Source: CAVTJL01 sp963735065 (GTDB lineage: Bacteria > Pseudomonadota > Alphaproteobacteria > Geminicoccales > Geminicoccaceae). From it: a stretch of DNA of 64,000 bases. Location: assembly GCA_963735065.1 (NCBI GenBank), contig CAVTJL010000004.1, positions 1,302,001 to 1,366,000 on the forward strand. Reading direction: 5' to 3'. The number at the start of each line of letters is the position of its first letter. Within the stretch, counting starts at the first letter, position 1. The notes beneath the pieces were generated by a model, which saw only the letters and a list, made by a program, of their open reading frames with translations, was not told where the DNA came from and made no database searches. Both the position numbers and the translations under genes were made by a program. This document shows positions 16,998 to 27,561 of the stretch, piece by piece.

Positions 16998-17911
16998 AGC
17001 AAGGGCTCCGCCCGCGACGGCTCGGCATAGCGCTGACCGGCCGCGTAGTAGGCGGTGATCCGATCCTCCTCCCGCTTGGTCACCTCGTCGGCCGTGCGCA
17101 GCGTCGGGACATCGGCGAAATGCCGGGCGAGGATCGAGCCTACCTTCACCTGCCGCCGTCCGGCGCTGATGCGGGCAAAATGGATCGGCAGCAGCACCCG
17201 GGCCGACTGCGCCGGCGTCGGGGCGGCGGGCTCCACCACCGCAGGCGCGGGCTCCTCCGTTGCCTCGGCCTCCGCCTCGACCTCGGCTGCGGGAGCGACT
17301 GGGCCTGCCGGCTCGTCTGCGGTCGCGGCAGCAGAGGCTGCTCCGGGGAGCTCGACCTCGAGGTAGCGGATCTGCGGCTCGGCACGATCGACCCAGAGCT
17401 CGACCACGGTGCCGGCGAGGCCGCCGTCGGCGCCCACGACCGCCATGCCGCGAGGATCGGGATCGCGTGGCTCGACGTAGAAGCCCTCGGCCACGCGAAG
17501 CGGCACGATCAGCGGCTCGCCCTCGATCGTGCGCTCGGGGACATCTTCGCGCTCGGCCCAGCCGCCCGCCCCCACCCCGGCGAGCATGGGATCGCCCACC
17601 GGCCGGAGCGGCGCGCCCGGCCAAGCGGCGGTCCGCTCGGCCCGCAGCTCACGAACATCCGCCCGCCGCGGCTCGGGGGCGGCCACGGTGCCGTCATGCG
17701 GCCGGTAGAACAGCTTGGGCTTGGGCATGAACGGAATGAGCTCGGAGCCGCGCACACCCCTGAAGCGCTCGCTGAGGTCGGGCTCGAGCGGATAGCCCTC
17801 ACGCCGGTCCTCGCGCCGCAGGTAGAAGATCAACCCCGCGAAGAAGAGCCAGAACGCATAGAGGACGAGCTGGGCGACGTCGATATAGCCTGTGATGGCG
17901 CCGGTTGGCAT
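16994..17911 (-). CDS. puhA: Photosynthetic reaction centre H subunit, with an Ala/Pro/Glu-rich insertion
   Basis: PuhA caps the cytoplasmic face of the reaction centre. The 305-residue protein has the single N-terminal membrane helix (GYIDVAQLVLYAFWLFFAGLIFYLRREDRREGYPLE), the conserved PMPKPKLFYRPHDG-like segment (FMPKPKLF) and the C-terminal PRC-barrel half (EDRITAYYAAGQRYAEP). Unusually, about 47 residues of low-complexity Ala/Pro/Glu sequence (about 189-235) are inserted between RYLEVEL and RVLLPIHFARI. This makes it longer than the usual 255-260. The ATG at 17911 has GGAG nearby. Confidence 0.95.
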   Translation of the reverse strand: MPTGAITGYIDVAQLVLYAFWLFFAGLIFYLRREDRREGYPLEPDLSERFRGVRGSELIPFMPKPKLFYRPHDGTVAAPEPRRADVRELRAERTAAWPGAPLRPVGDPMLAGVGAGGWAEREDVPERTIEGEPLIVPLRVAEGFYVEPRDPDPRGMAVVGADGGLAGTVVELWVDRAEPQIRYLEVELPGAASAAATADEPAGPVAPAAEVEAEAEATEEPAPAVVEPAAPTPAQSARVLLPIHFARISAGRRQVKVGSILARHFADVPTLRTADEVTKREEDRITAYYAAGQRYAEPSRAEPLL

Positions 17912-17936
17912 GAGCGATCTCCGCACACAAACTTGG

Positions 17937-19373
17937 CTAGCCTGCAGTCTTGGCCAGCCCGAAATCCGTGGACCTCGATGAGCCGTCGCTCGCGGAGCGC
18001 ACGAGCGGGCCGATGGTAACCATGGCGACGAACAGCAAACCGATCTCGATGGCGTAGACGGCTCCGTAGCCCGTGCCCGGCAGCGTCAGCGCCGGACCGA
18101 GACGGCCGTTGACGGCGAGGTCCGCCACGAGGTCGCGAATCACCCCGCCCGTCGCGATCGCGGAGCCCGCGGCCGTCGCCTGCACCGCGCTCCAGATGCC
18201 GATCACCAGGCCGATCTGGCTCTCGCGCGCCATGCTCATGGCGGCCGTGAGGGTCGCGTGGGCAAAGAGCCCGCCGCCGACGCCGATCAGCGCCACGCCG
18301 AACGCGAAGAGGGGGACGGATGAAAACGGCGCCGCGAAGATCACGGAGGTGAACGCCGGAACGCCGACAAGCGTGCCGATGGCTGCGACACGATAAGGGT
18401 CGGCGCCACGGCCCAGCACGCGTGCCGCGATCAGGAAGCCGGTCAGGCCGCCGGTGGCCAGCAGTGCCGTGAGAGCGGTCGTCTGCCCAACGGTCAGCCC
18501 CAGGACATGACCGCCATAGGGCTCGAGCAGGATGTCCTGCATGCTGAATGCGGCCGTGCCGATGCCGACGGCGAGCAGCCGGCGCGTCGAGTGGCGGCCG
18601 CTGTTGAACGAGCGCCAAGCGTCCCAGAAGGCCGGCCGGGGTGCCGACTTGTCGGTCCGGGACGGATCGCGCGGCTCCTGCTTCCAGAGCGCCGCGAGAT
18701 TGAGCATCATGGTGGCCAGCCCCACGCCCTGGACCACCTGGATCAGCCGGATCTCGCTGAAGTTCCTCAGGGCCAAGCCGAACACCAGCGCGCTGCCGAC
18801 CATGCCCAGCATCATCATGACGCAAAGCAGCGCCACGACCTTGGGCTGGGCCCGCGGCGGCACGAGGTCGGTGGCGAGCGCCAGCCCGGCCGTCTGGGTG
18901 GTGTGCACGCCCGCGCCCAGCAGGAGGAAGGCGAGACCGGCCGCCGCCTGGCCCCAGATCGCCGGCACCGGGTGCGCGGTGTCGCCCGAGAGGACCAGCA
19001 GGGCGAACGGCATGATCGCCAGACCGCCGAACTGCAGCAGCGTGCCCATCCAGATGTAGGGCACCCGGCGCCAGCCGAGGTAGGAGCGATGCGTGTCGGA
19101 GCGGAAGCCGATCAGCGCGCGGAAAGGCGCGAACACCAGTGGCAGGGAGACCATCACGGCGACGAGACCGGCCGGAACGTTCAGCTCGACGATCATCACC
19201 CGGTTGAGGGTGCCGATCAGCAGCACCGCGGCCATGCCCACGGAGACCTGGAACAGGGACAGTCGAAGAAGCCGGCTCAGCGGCAGCTCCGGCGTCACCA
19301 CGTCGGCGAAGGGCATCATCTCCGTGCCGAGACGGCTCCAGCCCCGAGCCAAGCGATCGTTAAGCCGCCTCAT
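17937..19373 (-). CDS. lhaA: Light-harvesting 1 assembly protein LhaA (PucC/BCD-type MFS)
   Basis: LhaA is a 12-span major-facilitator protein that delivers bacteriochlorophyll or assists LH1 assembly. The 478-residue product shows the BCD-family signature LNRVMIVELNVPAGLVAVMVSLPLVFAPFRALIGFRSDTHRSYLGWRRVPYIW, then EPYGGHVLGLTVGQTTALTALLATGGL and an ALIGVGGGLFAHATLTAAM repeat. The ATG at 19373 overlaps the bchM stop by 4 bp. Its place between bchM and puhA is the conserved alphaproteobacterial order. Confidence 0.95.
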   Translation of the reverse strand: MRRLNDRLARGWSRLGTEMMPFADVVTPELPLSRLLRLSLFQVSVGMAAVLLIGTLNRVMIVELNVPAGLVAVMVSLPLVFAPFRALIGFRSDTHRSYLGWRRVPYIWMGTLLQFGGLAIMPFALLVLSGDTAHPVPAIWGQAAAGLAFLLLGAGVHTTQTAGLALATDLVPPRAQPKVVALLCVMMMLGMVGSALVFGLALRNFSEIRLIQVVQGVGLATMMLNLAALWKQEPRDPSRTDKSAPRPAFWDAWRSFNSGRHSTRRLLAVGIGTAAFSMQDILLEPYGGHVLGLTVGQTTALTALLATGGLTGFLIAARVLGRGADPYRVAAIGTLVGVPAFTSVIFAAPFSSVPLFAFGVALIGVGGGLFAHATLTAAMSMARESQIGLVIGIWSAVQATAAGSAIATGGVIRDLVADLAVNGRLGPALTLPGTGYGAVYAIEIGLLFVAMVTIGPLVRSASDGSSRSTDFGLAKTAG

Positions 19374-20071
19374 CGGTGGACCAGCTCCTGCGCCTGCGAG
19401 GTGTAGAAGCCCTGCTGGACGCGCTCGCTCCGCGCGAGCCGCCACGAGCCCAGTCCCTGGGCGGCGGCGAGCCGGCCCTGCAGGTCCAGAACCCGGACGG
19501 GCTCGATCGCCGGGGCGCGGTCGCTGCGCGGGAACAGTCGACCCACGGCGTGCATGGCAGCCAGCGCCGGCGTGCGCGGGGCGAAGGTGAAGAGGATCGA
19601 GTGCTCGCACCGGGCGGCGAGGCCGGCCACCGCCTGCACCGCGTCGCCCGCCTCGTAGTGGATCAGCGAGTCCATGGCGACGACGTGGTCGAAGCGGCCG
19701 AGGCCGGGATCGAGCATGTCCCCGACCCGGAATTGGACCGTGCCGGAGCCGGCAGCCGCCGAGACGCGTTCCTCTGCCAGCTGGACCAGCGTCGGCGAGA
19801 GATCGACGGCCACGACATCGGCACCGCGACGCGCGGCCTCGAGAGCCAGCGCGCCGGTGCCGCAGCCGGCATCGAGCAGGCGCCGGCCGCGCAGGTCGGC
19901 GGGCAGCCAGTCCAGCAGGGTCGTGCGCATGCGATCGCGGCCGGCGCGCACCGTGGCGCGGATGCGACCGACCGGGGCGTCGGAGGTGAGCCTGGACCAA
20001 GCCTCGGCCGCGGTGCGGTCGAAATAGGTCAGGAGCTCGCCGCGCCTCGCCTGATAGGAGAGCGTGTGCAT
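19370..20071 (-). CDS. bchM: Mg-protoporphyrin IX methyltransferase
   Basis: BchM transfers a methyl group from SAM to the 13-propionate of Mg-protoporphyrin IX. The 233-residue protein has the SAM motif I LLDAGCGTGALALEAARRGADVVAVDLS, the acceptor-side DSLIHYEAGD and the C-terminal RVQQGFYTSQAQELV. The ATG overlaps the bchL stop by 4 bp. It follows the chelatase H subunit and BchL in the leftward superoperon. Confidence 0.95.
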   Translation of the reverse strand: MHTLSYQARRGELLTYFDRTAAEAWSRLTSDAPVGRIRATVRAGRDRMRTTLLDWLPADLRGRRLLDAGCGTGALALEAARRGADVVAVDLSPTLVQLAEERVSAAAGSGTVQFRVGDMLDPGLGRFDHVVAMDSLIHYEAGDAVQAVAGLAARCEHSILFTFAPRTPALAAMHAVGRLFPRSDRAPAIEPVRVLDLQGRLAAAQGLGSWRLARSERVQQGFYTSQAQELVHR

Positions 20072-20967
20072 CAGTCGAACCCCAAGAGATCGAAGATGTC
20101 CCGATCCCGCATCGGCTGGGCGACCATGGGCTCGGTACCGGCCCACAGCATCGCCGCGAGGCGGAGATACTCGTTCTGCACGGCCAGGAGCTCGGGCGAA
20201 GGCTCCATCTCGAACAATGTCGACTTCTTCAGTCGCGAGCGCCGGATGACGTCGAGGTCCGGGAAATGCGCGATGGTCTTGAGGCCGATCGTGTCGTTGA
20301 AGCGGTCGATCTCGTCGGTCGCTGCGCTGCGATTGGCGATCACGCCACCGAGCCGCACATTGTAGTTCTTCGACTTGGCCTGGATCGCGGCAACGATCCG
20401 GTTCATCGCGAAGATCGAATCGAAGTCGTTGGCGGTCACGATGAGCGCCCGGTCGGCGTGCTGCAGGGGTGCGGCGAAGCCGCCGCAGACCACGTCGCCC
20501 AGCACGTCGAAGATCACCACGTCGGTGTCCTCGAGCAGATGATGCTCCTTCAGGAGCTTCACGGTCTGGCCGACGACATAGCCGCCGCAGCCGGTGCCGG
20601 CCGGTGGGCCGCCCGCCTCGACGCACATCACGCCGTTGTAGCCCTCGTAGACGAAGTCCTCGACCTGCAGCTCCTCGGCGTGGAAATCGACGGTCGCCAG
20701 CACATCGATCACGGTCGGCATGAGCTTCTTGGTGAGCGTGAAGGTCGAATCGTGCTTGGGATCGCACCCGATCTGCAGCACCCGCTTGCCGAGCTTCGAG
20801 AACGCGACCGACAGGTTCGAGGAGGTGGTGCTCTTGCCGATGCCGCCCTTGCCGTAGACGGCGAAGACCTTGGCGGTGTCGATCCGGACAGAGGGGTCCA
20901 GCTGCACCTGACAGCTGCCGGCTCCGTCGGGTCGGGTCGGGCGTCGATCGAGCACTGTCGTGGTCAT
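20071..20967 (-). CDS. bchL: Light-independent protochlorophyllide reductase, iron protein BchL
   Basis: BchL is the NifH-like homodimeric ATPase that passes electrons to the BchN-BchB complex during dark reduction of protochlorophyllide ring D. The 298-residue protein has the P-loop YGKGGIGKSTTSSNLS, switch region GCDPKHDSTFTL, and cysteines for the shared [4Fe-4S] cluster in GTGCGGYVVG and DVVCGGFAAPL. The ATG overlaps bchH by 4 bp. The cluster is oxygen-sensitive, so the protein works under low oxygen. Confidence 0.97.
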   Translation of the reverse strand: MTTTVLDRRPTRPDGAGSCQVQLDPSVRIDTAKVFAVYGKGGIGKSTTSSNLSVAFSKLGKRVLQIGCDPKHDSTFTLTKKLMPTVIDVLATVDFHAEELQVEDFVYEGYNGVMCVEAGGPPAGTGCGGYVVGQTVKLLKEHHLLEDTDVVIFDVLGDVVCGGFAAPLQHADRALIVTANDFDSIFAMNRIVAAIQAKSKNYNVRLGGVIANRSAATDEIDRFNDTIGLKTIAHFPDLDVIRRSRLKKSTLFEMEPSPELLAVQNEYLRLAAMLWAGTEPMVAQPMRDRDIFDLLGFD

Positions 20968-23900
20968 GCCGCCATCTCCATGCCTGCGGAGCCCACGCCT
21001 TGCGGGCCGACGCCCTCGAGCCGATCTTCCAGCTCCTCGCCGGCGCGCCTCAGCGCCTCGATGATCGTCTCGTCCGGCTGCCAGTAGTGCCGCTCATGCG
21101 CCTCGAGCAGGCGGCTCGCGACCTTGGCCGACGCGGTCGGATTGAGCGCGGCCAGCCGCTCGCGCATCGCCGGGTCGAGCATCAGGGTCTCGGTCAGCTT
21201 CTCGTAGACCCAGGGCGCCACCTGACCGGTCGTCGCCGACCAGCCCATGGTGTTGGTGACATGGGCCTCGATCTGCCGCACGCCCTCATAGCCGTGCTTC
21301 AGCATGCCCTCGTACCATTTGGGGTTCAGCATCCGGGTCCGGGTCTCGAGCGCCACCTGCTCGCCCAGCGTGCGGACCGTGCCGTCGCCCCTGGTCTGGT
21401 CGCCGATATAGACGGCGGTCTCGGCGCCGCCCTTGGCGCGCCGCACCGCTCGGCTGATGCCACCCAACGTGTCGAAGTAGTTGTCGACCGTGGTGACGCC
21501 GAGCTCGACCGAATCGAGGTTCTGGTAGGCGAGGTCGACATCGGCCAGCACGCTGCGCAAGAGCGCCGTCTGCGGCGCCGCCTGGCCGCTGCGGCCGTAG
21601 GCAAAGCCCTTGCGCCGCGTATAGGTCTCGGCCAGCTCGTCCTCGTCGTCCCAGCGGCCGTTCTCGACCAGATGGTTGACGTTCGAGCCGTAGGCCCCCT
21701 CGGCGTTGCCGAAGACGCGAAGTGCTGCAGTCTCGAGGTCGCAGCCATGGGCCGCCTGGAACGCGAGCGCGTGCTTCCTGACGAAGTTCAGCTCGATGGG
21801 CTCGTCGGCCTCGACGGCGAGATAGGAGGCCTCGGCCAGCAGCTTGATCTGCAGCGGCAGCAGGTCGCGGAAGATGCCCGAGAGGGTGACGATCACGTCG
21901 ACGCGCGGCCGCCCCAGCTCGGCCAGGGGGATGAGCACCGCGCCGACGAGCCGGCCGTAGCCGTCGAACCGCGGCCTCGCGCCGACCAGCGCCAGCGCCT
22001 GGGCGATCGGGCCACCCTCGGTCTTGAGATTGTCCGTGCCCCAGAGCACCAGCGCGATGGACTCGGGAAAGGGATGGCCATCGGCGGCATGTCGCTGCAG
22101 CAGCCGCGCCGCCTGCTTGGCACCGTCCCGAACCGCGAACGGGCTCGGGATGCGGAAGGGATCGAAGCCGTGGAGATTGCGGCCGGTCGGCAGCACCGCT
22201 GGCGTGCGCAGCAGATCGCCGCCCGGCGCCGGGCGGATGAAGCGGCCGTCCAGCGCCCTGAGGAGCGCCGGCATCTCGTGCTCCTCCGCCAGCAGCCGGT
22301 CGGTGGCGGCGAGCTCTCGGAAGAGAGCGATGGCGGCATCGTCCGCCTTGGCGTGGCCGGCCCCGAGCGCCGCCTCGGGCGAGCGTCCCTGGACCAGGGC
22401 CTCGATCGCGGCCCGCTCCGGCGGCACGCCGCCGCCCGCCTCGGCCATCGCCAGCAGCGTGTCGACCCGCTCTTCCGGCGAGGGTGGCGCCCCCACGACG
22501 TGCAGCCCGTGCGGGATCAGCGTGTATTCGAGCTCGAGGATGGCGGCACCGAGCTTCTCGATCTGCCTCGCTGCTTCAGCACCCCATGCCGGCTCGGCGG
22601 CGGCGAGGTCGACGGCGGCGGCCTGGGCCTGGATCAGCAGGGCCAGAGCGTCGCGCTCGTCGCAGTCTTCCGCGGTCAGCCCGCGCCAACGCTCGAGCGA
22701 GACCTTGAGGTCGAGAAGGCCGCGATAGAGGCCGGCATGGGCCACCGGCGGGGTCAGGTAGCTGATCAGCGTCGCCGCCCCACGCCGCTTGGCGATCATG
22801 CCCTCGGACGGGTTGTTCGAGGCATAGAGATAGAGGTTGGGCAGATCGCCGATCAGCCGGTCGGGCCAGCAGGCGCCGGAGAGCCCCGCCTGCTTGCCCG
22901 GCATGAACTCGAGCGCCCCGTGGGTCCCAAAATGCAGCACTGCGTGGGCGCCGAAGTCCTCGCGCAGATAGCGGTAGAAGGCCGAGAAGGCATGGGTCGG
23001 CGTGAAGCCCTTCTCGAACAGCAGGCGCATCGGGTCGCCCTCGTAGCCGAAGGCCGGCTGCACGCCGACCAGCACGTTGCCGAAGGCGGCGCCCAGCACG
23101 AAGATCGAGCTTCCGTCACTCTGCTGGCGGCCGGGGGCCGGACCCCACTGCGCCTCGATCTCGGCCAGCCAGCGCTCGCGCCGGACATGGTCGTCGACGG
23201 GGATGCGGGCATGGACGTTGGCATGCGCGCCAAAGCGCTCGGCATTGCCGGCGATCACGCGCTCCCGCAGCTCATCGACGCTGGCCGGGACCTCGACCGT
23301 GTAGCCGTCGACGCGCAGGGCCGTGAGCGTCCGGTAGAGCGATTCGAACACGTCCAGATAGGCGGCCGTGCCGGTATGGCCCGCGTTGGGCGGGAAGTTG
23401 AAAAGCACGATCGCGACCTTGCGCTCAGCCCGCGCCGTGCGCCGCAGGCGGACCAGGCTCAGGACCCGCGCCGCCAGCATCCGGGCGCGCTCGGCGTGCG
23501 CCTGCATGTCGTGGCAGCCGTCGGACGAGGCCTCGGACGTGCGGCCGCCGAAGACCATCGATCCGGTGGCCCCGTCCAGCTCCGGGATCGCCACCATCAT
23601 CGTCGCCTCGACCGGCAGCAGGCCGCGCTCGGATGCCTCCCACTGCTCGAGCGTCTGGAACTCGACAGGGGTTACGGCGAGATAGGGCACGTCGAGCCTG
23701 GCCAGCATCGTCTCGGCGGCCTTGGCGTCGTTGTAGGCGGGCCCGCCGACCAGCGAGAAGCCGGTCAGGGACACCACGGCCTCGACCACCGGCCGGCCGT
23801 CCGGAGAAAGAACCTCTCGACCGCCGGCCTTGCGTCGAGCCCGGTGGCGAAGGCGGGGATCACGCGGAGCCCCTGTGCCTCGAGGGCGGCGATCACGCCG

Positions 23901-24733
23901 TCATAGTGACCGGTGTTCCCGGCCAGCAGATAGGAGCGCATCAAAAGCAGGCCGACCGTGCGCTCGGAATCACCGCCCGGAAGGGCCAGGGCGTTGTCGG
24001 CCATGCGGCCGGCCATGCGGGGATGGTAGACGCCGACCTCGGGATACTCGACCGGGGCCGCCGCCTTGGCGACACCGCGCAGAGCCGCGCGCGGCCCCTG
24101 GGCGTAACGGTCGATCAGGAAACGGACCAGGCTCGCGACATTCTCGTCCGAGCCCGCCAGCCAATATTGCATCGTCAGGAAGTAGGCTCGCACATCCTGG
24201 GCAGTGCCCGGGATGAAGCGCAGGATCTGCGGCAGGCGGCGCAGCATCTTCATCTGCCGAGACCCGGCCGTGGCCTTGTCGCCGCCCTTGCCGCCCCGCA
24301 GGCGCTTCAGGAAGGCCAGGGGCCCGCCCTGCGTGCCGTCCATGCTGAAGCGGCCCATGCGCGTGAGGCGGATCACCTCGCCGGCGGAGAGGGCACCCAC
24401 CATCGCGTCGCACTGGTCGCGGCGCGCCTGGAGAGCATCGAGGACCGGCTTGAAATGATCCTCGAGAAACAGCATCGCCGCCAGGATGATGTCGCCCCGG
24501 GCGATGTCGGCGCGGCACCGATCGAGCGCCGCCGGGTCGTTGCCCCACTCGGCCGCGGCATGGATGGTGAGAACGAGGCCGGGCATCTCGGGCGCCAGCA
24601 GCCGGCACGCCCGTTCGATGGCGCCCGAGATGTGGCTGTCCATCGTGACGATCACGACGCGGACCGGTATCGCCTGGACACGGCCGGCTGCGCCGTTGGA
24701 CGCGCGGTCAGCGGCTGAAATGCGCTTTGGCAT
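20964..24733 (-). pseudogene. bchH: Magnesium chelatase subunit H, single-base frameshift
   Basis: BchH is the large porphyrin-binding subunit of Mg chelatase. The N-terminal 300 or so residues (PVRVVIVTMDSHISGAIERA through LDARPAVERFF) are read from 24733. The rest, beginning VVEAVVSLTGFSLVGGPAYND and including GALEFMPGKQAGLSGACWPDRLIGDLPN, is in another frame from about 23800. One base is missing at about 23805-23810: adding a base restores FF-x-PDGRPVVEAVVSLTG. The repaired length is about 1256 residues, normal for BchH. Loss of this subunit would block the pathway, so a sequencing deletion is likeliest. It overlaps bchB by 26 bp and bchL by 4 bp. Confidence 0.92.
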
Positions 24734-26276
24734 CGTACAGGGTCTCGACCGTGATGAGCGCCAGATGCCGCTCCTGAGCGAAGCGCTCGGTGTTGCGGCG
24801 CGCCTTGCCTCGGACGAAGAAGGGGATTTTCGACAGCTCCTTCTCGGCTTCGGGGGCCCAAGCCGACGACGCGGCCGGGGCGGCCGGCAGCGATTCGGGG
24901 GGCGGGACCCGCTCGGCCCCTCGCTCCTGGACAGCGCCCAGATGCGAGGGTGCCGCCTCGTCGTGAAACTCGAAGTCCCCGCGGAACATCCCGAGCAGAT
25001 GCTCCTCGAGGCCCATCATGAGGGGATGGACGAAGGTGTCGAACAGCACGTTCGCACCCTCGAAGCCCATCTGCGGCGAGTAGCGCGCCGGGAAGTCCTG
25101 CACATGCATCGGCGCCGAGATCACGGCGCAGGCGATCCCCAGCCGCTTGGCGATGTGCCGCTCCATCTGCGTGCCCAGGACGAGCTCGGGCTGGAGCTCG
25201 GCGACCTTGGCCTCGACCTCGAGATGGTCGTCGGTGATCAGGGCCTCGATCCCGTAGGCCTTGGCCGCCTCGCGCACGTCCTTGGCGAGCTCGCGGCTGT
25301 AGGAGCCGAGCCCGACCACGTCGAAGCCCAGCTCCTCGTGCGCGACCCTTGCCGCGGCGATCGCGTGGGTGGCGTCGCCGAAGACGAACACCCGCTTGCC
25401 GTTGAGATAGGTCGAATCGACCGACTTCGCGTACCAGGTCAGGCGCGAGGGCTCGGCTGCCAACGCCGGCGACGGATCGACACCCGCCACGGCCGCCACC
25501 TCGGCGATGAAGTCCCGCGTGGCGCCGACGCCGATCGGCACGGTCTTGACCGTAGGCTGGCCGAACGTCCGCTCGAGCCACCGTGCCGCGGGCATCGCGA
25601 TCTCGGGATAGAGCATGACGTTGAAATCGGCCTCGCCCAGGCGGGCGAGATCGGCAGGCGTGGCGCCGGCGGGCGCCACCATGCGGATGTCCACGCCCAG
25701 CCGATCGAGGAGCCTCGTCACCTCTTGGACATCGTCCCGATGACGAAAGCCCAGCGCGCACGGGCCCAGGAGGTTGCAGCACGGCCGCCGGCCCTCCGGC
25801 CTCTCCGCTCGGGGCGTGCCGGGCGGCGGCGCGCTCGGCCCGGCCATCGCCCGCACCAACTGATAAAAGGTCTCGGCCGCGCCCCAGTTCTCCTTGCGTT
25901 GATAGGCTGGCAGCTCGAGGGGGACGACCGGGATCGGCAGCTCCAGCGCCCTCGCGAGCCCGCCCGGGTCGTCCTGGATCAGCTCTGCCGTGCACGACGC
26001 CCCGACCAGCATCGCCTGGGGCTTGAAGCGCTCATAGGCCTCGCCTACCGCGTTCTTGAACAAGGCCGCCGTGTCGGAGCCGAGATCGCGCGCCTGGAAG
26101 GTGGTGTAGGTGACCGGCGGGCGCTCTTTCCGCCGCTCGATCATGGTGAACAGCAGGTCGGCGTAGGTATCGCCCTGAGGGGCGTGCAGCACGTAGTGCA
26201 CCCCCTCCATCGCGGTCGCGATCCGCATCGCGCCGACGTGGGGGGGACCCTCATATGTCCACAGGGTGAGCTGCAT
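24708..26276 (-). CDS. bchB: Light-independent protochlorophyllide reductase subunit B
   Basis: BchB is the NifK-like partner of BchN. The 522-residue protein starts MQLTLWTYEGPPHVGAMRIA and carries GASCTAELIQDDPGGLA and CCNLLGPCALGF (cluster and P-cluster-like region). It also has the C-terminal light-independent-reductase domain ending EKELSKIPFFVRGKARRNTERFA. The ATG at 26276 was chosen by the family N-terminus. It follows bchN by 4 bp. Confidence 0.96.
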   Translation of the reverse strand: MQLTLWTYEGPPHVGAMRIATAMEGVHYVLHAPQGDTYADLLFTMIERRKERPPVTYTTFQARDLGSDTAALFKNAVGEAYERFKPQAMLVGASCTAELIQDDPGGLARALELPIPVVPLELPAYQRKENWGAAETFYQLVRAMAGPSAPPPGTPRAERPEGRRPCCNLLGPCALGFRHRDDVQEVTRLLDRLGVDIRMVAPAGATPADLARLGEADFNVMLYPEIAMPAARWLERTFGQPTVKTVPIGVGATRDFIAEVAAVAGVDPSPALAAEPSRLTWYAKSVDSTYLNGKRVFVFGDATHAIAAARVAHEELGFDVVGLGSYSRELAKDVREAAKAYGIEALITDDHLEVEAKVAELQPELVLGTQMERHIAKRLGIACAVISAPMHVQDFPARYSPQMGFEGANVLFDTFVHPLMMGLEEHLLGMFRGDFEFHDEAAPSHLGAVQERGAERVPPPESLPAAPAASSAWAPEAEKELSKIPFFVRGKARRNTERFAQERHLALITVETLYDAKAHFSR

Positions 26277-26280
26277 CGGC

Positions 26281-27561
26281 TCAGGCCGCCAGCCGCGCCC
26301 GACGCACCAGCGGCCGCGCGAACAGCTCGGCGAGGTCGGCCGCCTGCTCATAGCCCTGGATCGGCGTGAAGAGCAGCTCGATCGACCACTTGGTGGTCAT
26401 GCCCTCGGCCTCGAGGGGGTTGGCGAGACCGAGCCCGCAGACCACGAGATCGGGCCGGGCCGACCGGCAGCGATCGAGCTGCCTGTCGACGTCCTGACCC
26501 TCGCTCAGCATCGTGTCCGCGGGCAGGAGGTCGAGCTCGGCGGCGAGATGCTGCCGGTGCAGGTAAGGCGTGCCGACCTCGACCGGGATCATCCCTAGCT
26601 CGCGCGACAGGAAACGGGCGAGCGGCACCTCGAGCTGGGAATCGGGAAAGAAAAAGATCCGCCGGCCGGCGAGCTCCTGGGCGTAGTGCGCCAGCGCGCG
26701 ACGCGCCCGCTCGCGGGCCGGGGCCGTCACCTCCTCGAAGCGCTTCGGCGACCTCTGCCAGTGATCGGCGGCAGCGCGCAACCACAGGCTGGTACCTTCG
26801 ACCCCAAGCGGGAAGGGAGCCGCCAGCCGGGTCGCGCCGCGCTCCTCCAGAGCACGCGCCGTGTCAGCAAGGAACGGCTGCGCCAGGAGAAACGCGGTAC
26901 GCGGACCCACCGGCGGCAGCTCGGTCGCGAGGCGCGACGGGAGGAACCGCACCGACGCGATGCCGAGCTGCGCGAAGATTCGATAGAGCTGATCCTCGAC
27001 CACATCGGCGAGCGCTCCGACAACCAGAAGAGAGGGCGCCGCATCGGGTTGCTCGGCCGGCAGGTCCGGCACGAGGCACGCGAGACAGGCGTCCTCACCC
27101 TGGGTGAAGGTGGTCTCGATGCCGCTGCCCGAATAATTGAGCACCCGCACCTCGGGCGCGAAACGGCCCGACAGCCGGGAGGCCGCGCGCGACAGATCGA
27201 GCTTGATGACCTCGGACGGGCAGGAGCCGACCAGAAACAGCAGGCGTATGTCGGGCCGGCGCTCAAGCAGCTGACCGACCACCCGGTCGAGCTCCTCATT
27301 GACGTCGGCGAGGCCGGCCAGATCGCGTTCGCCGATGATCGCCGTGGCGAAGCGCGGCTCGGCGAAGATCATCACGCCGGCGGCCGACTGGATCAGATGC
27401 GCGCAGGTGCGCGAGCCCACCACCAGGAAGAACGCATCCTGGATCTTTCGATGCAGCCAGATAATGCCGGTGAGACCACAGAAGACCTCGCGCTGGCCGC
27501 GCTCCCTGAGCACCGGCAGATCGCTGCCAGCGAGGCCGGTCTCGGCGCTGGGCGCGCTCAC
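26281..27561 (-). CDS. bchN: Light-independent protochlorophyllide reductase subunit N
   Basis: BchN is the NifD-like subunit of dark-operative protochlorophyllide reductase. In this 426-residue protein, cluster-binding cysteines are seen in REVFCGLTGIIWL, SRTCAHLIQSAAGVMIF and LVGSCPSEVIKLDL. The GTG start at 27561 overlaps the bchF TGA in a GTGA arrangement, which decides the start; the frame is open further upstream inside bchF. It operates with BchB and BchL encoded just downstream. Confidence 0.96.
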   Translation of the reverse strand: MSAPSAETGLAGSDLPVLRERGQREVFCGLTGIIWLHRKIQDAFFLVVGSRTCAHLIQSAAGVMIFAEPRFATAIIGERDLAGLADVNEELDRVVGQLLERRPDIRLLFLVGSCPSEVIKLDLSRAASRLSGRFAPEVRVLNYSGSGIETTFTQGEDACLACLVPDLPAEQPDAAPSLLVVGALADVVEDQLYRIFAQLGIASVRFLPSRLATELPPVGPRTAFLLAQPFLADTARALEERGATRLAAPFPLGVEGTSLWLRAAADHWQRSPKRFEEVTAPARERARRALAHYAQELAGRRIFFFPDSQLEVPLARFLSRELGMIPVEVGTPYLHRQHLAAELDLLPADTMLSEGQDVDRQLDRCRSARPDLVVCGLGLANPLEAEGMTTKWSIELLFTPIQGYEQAADLAELFARPLVRRARLAA

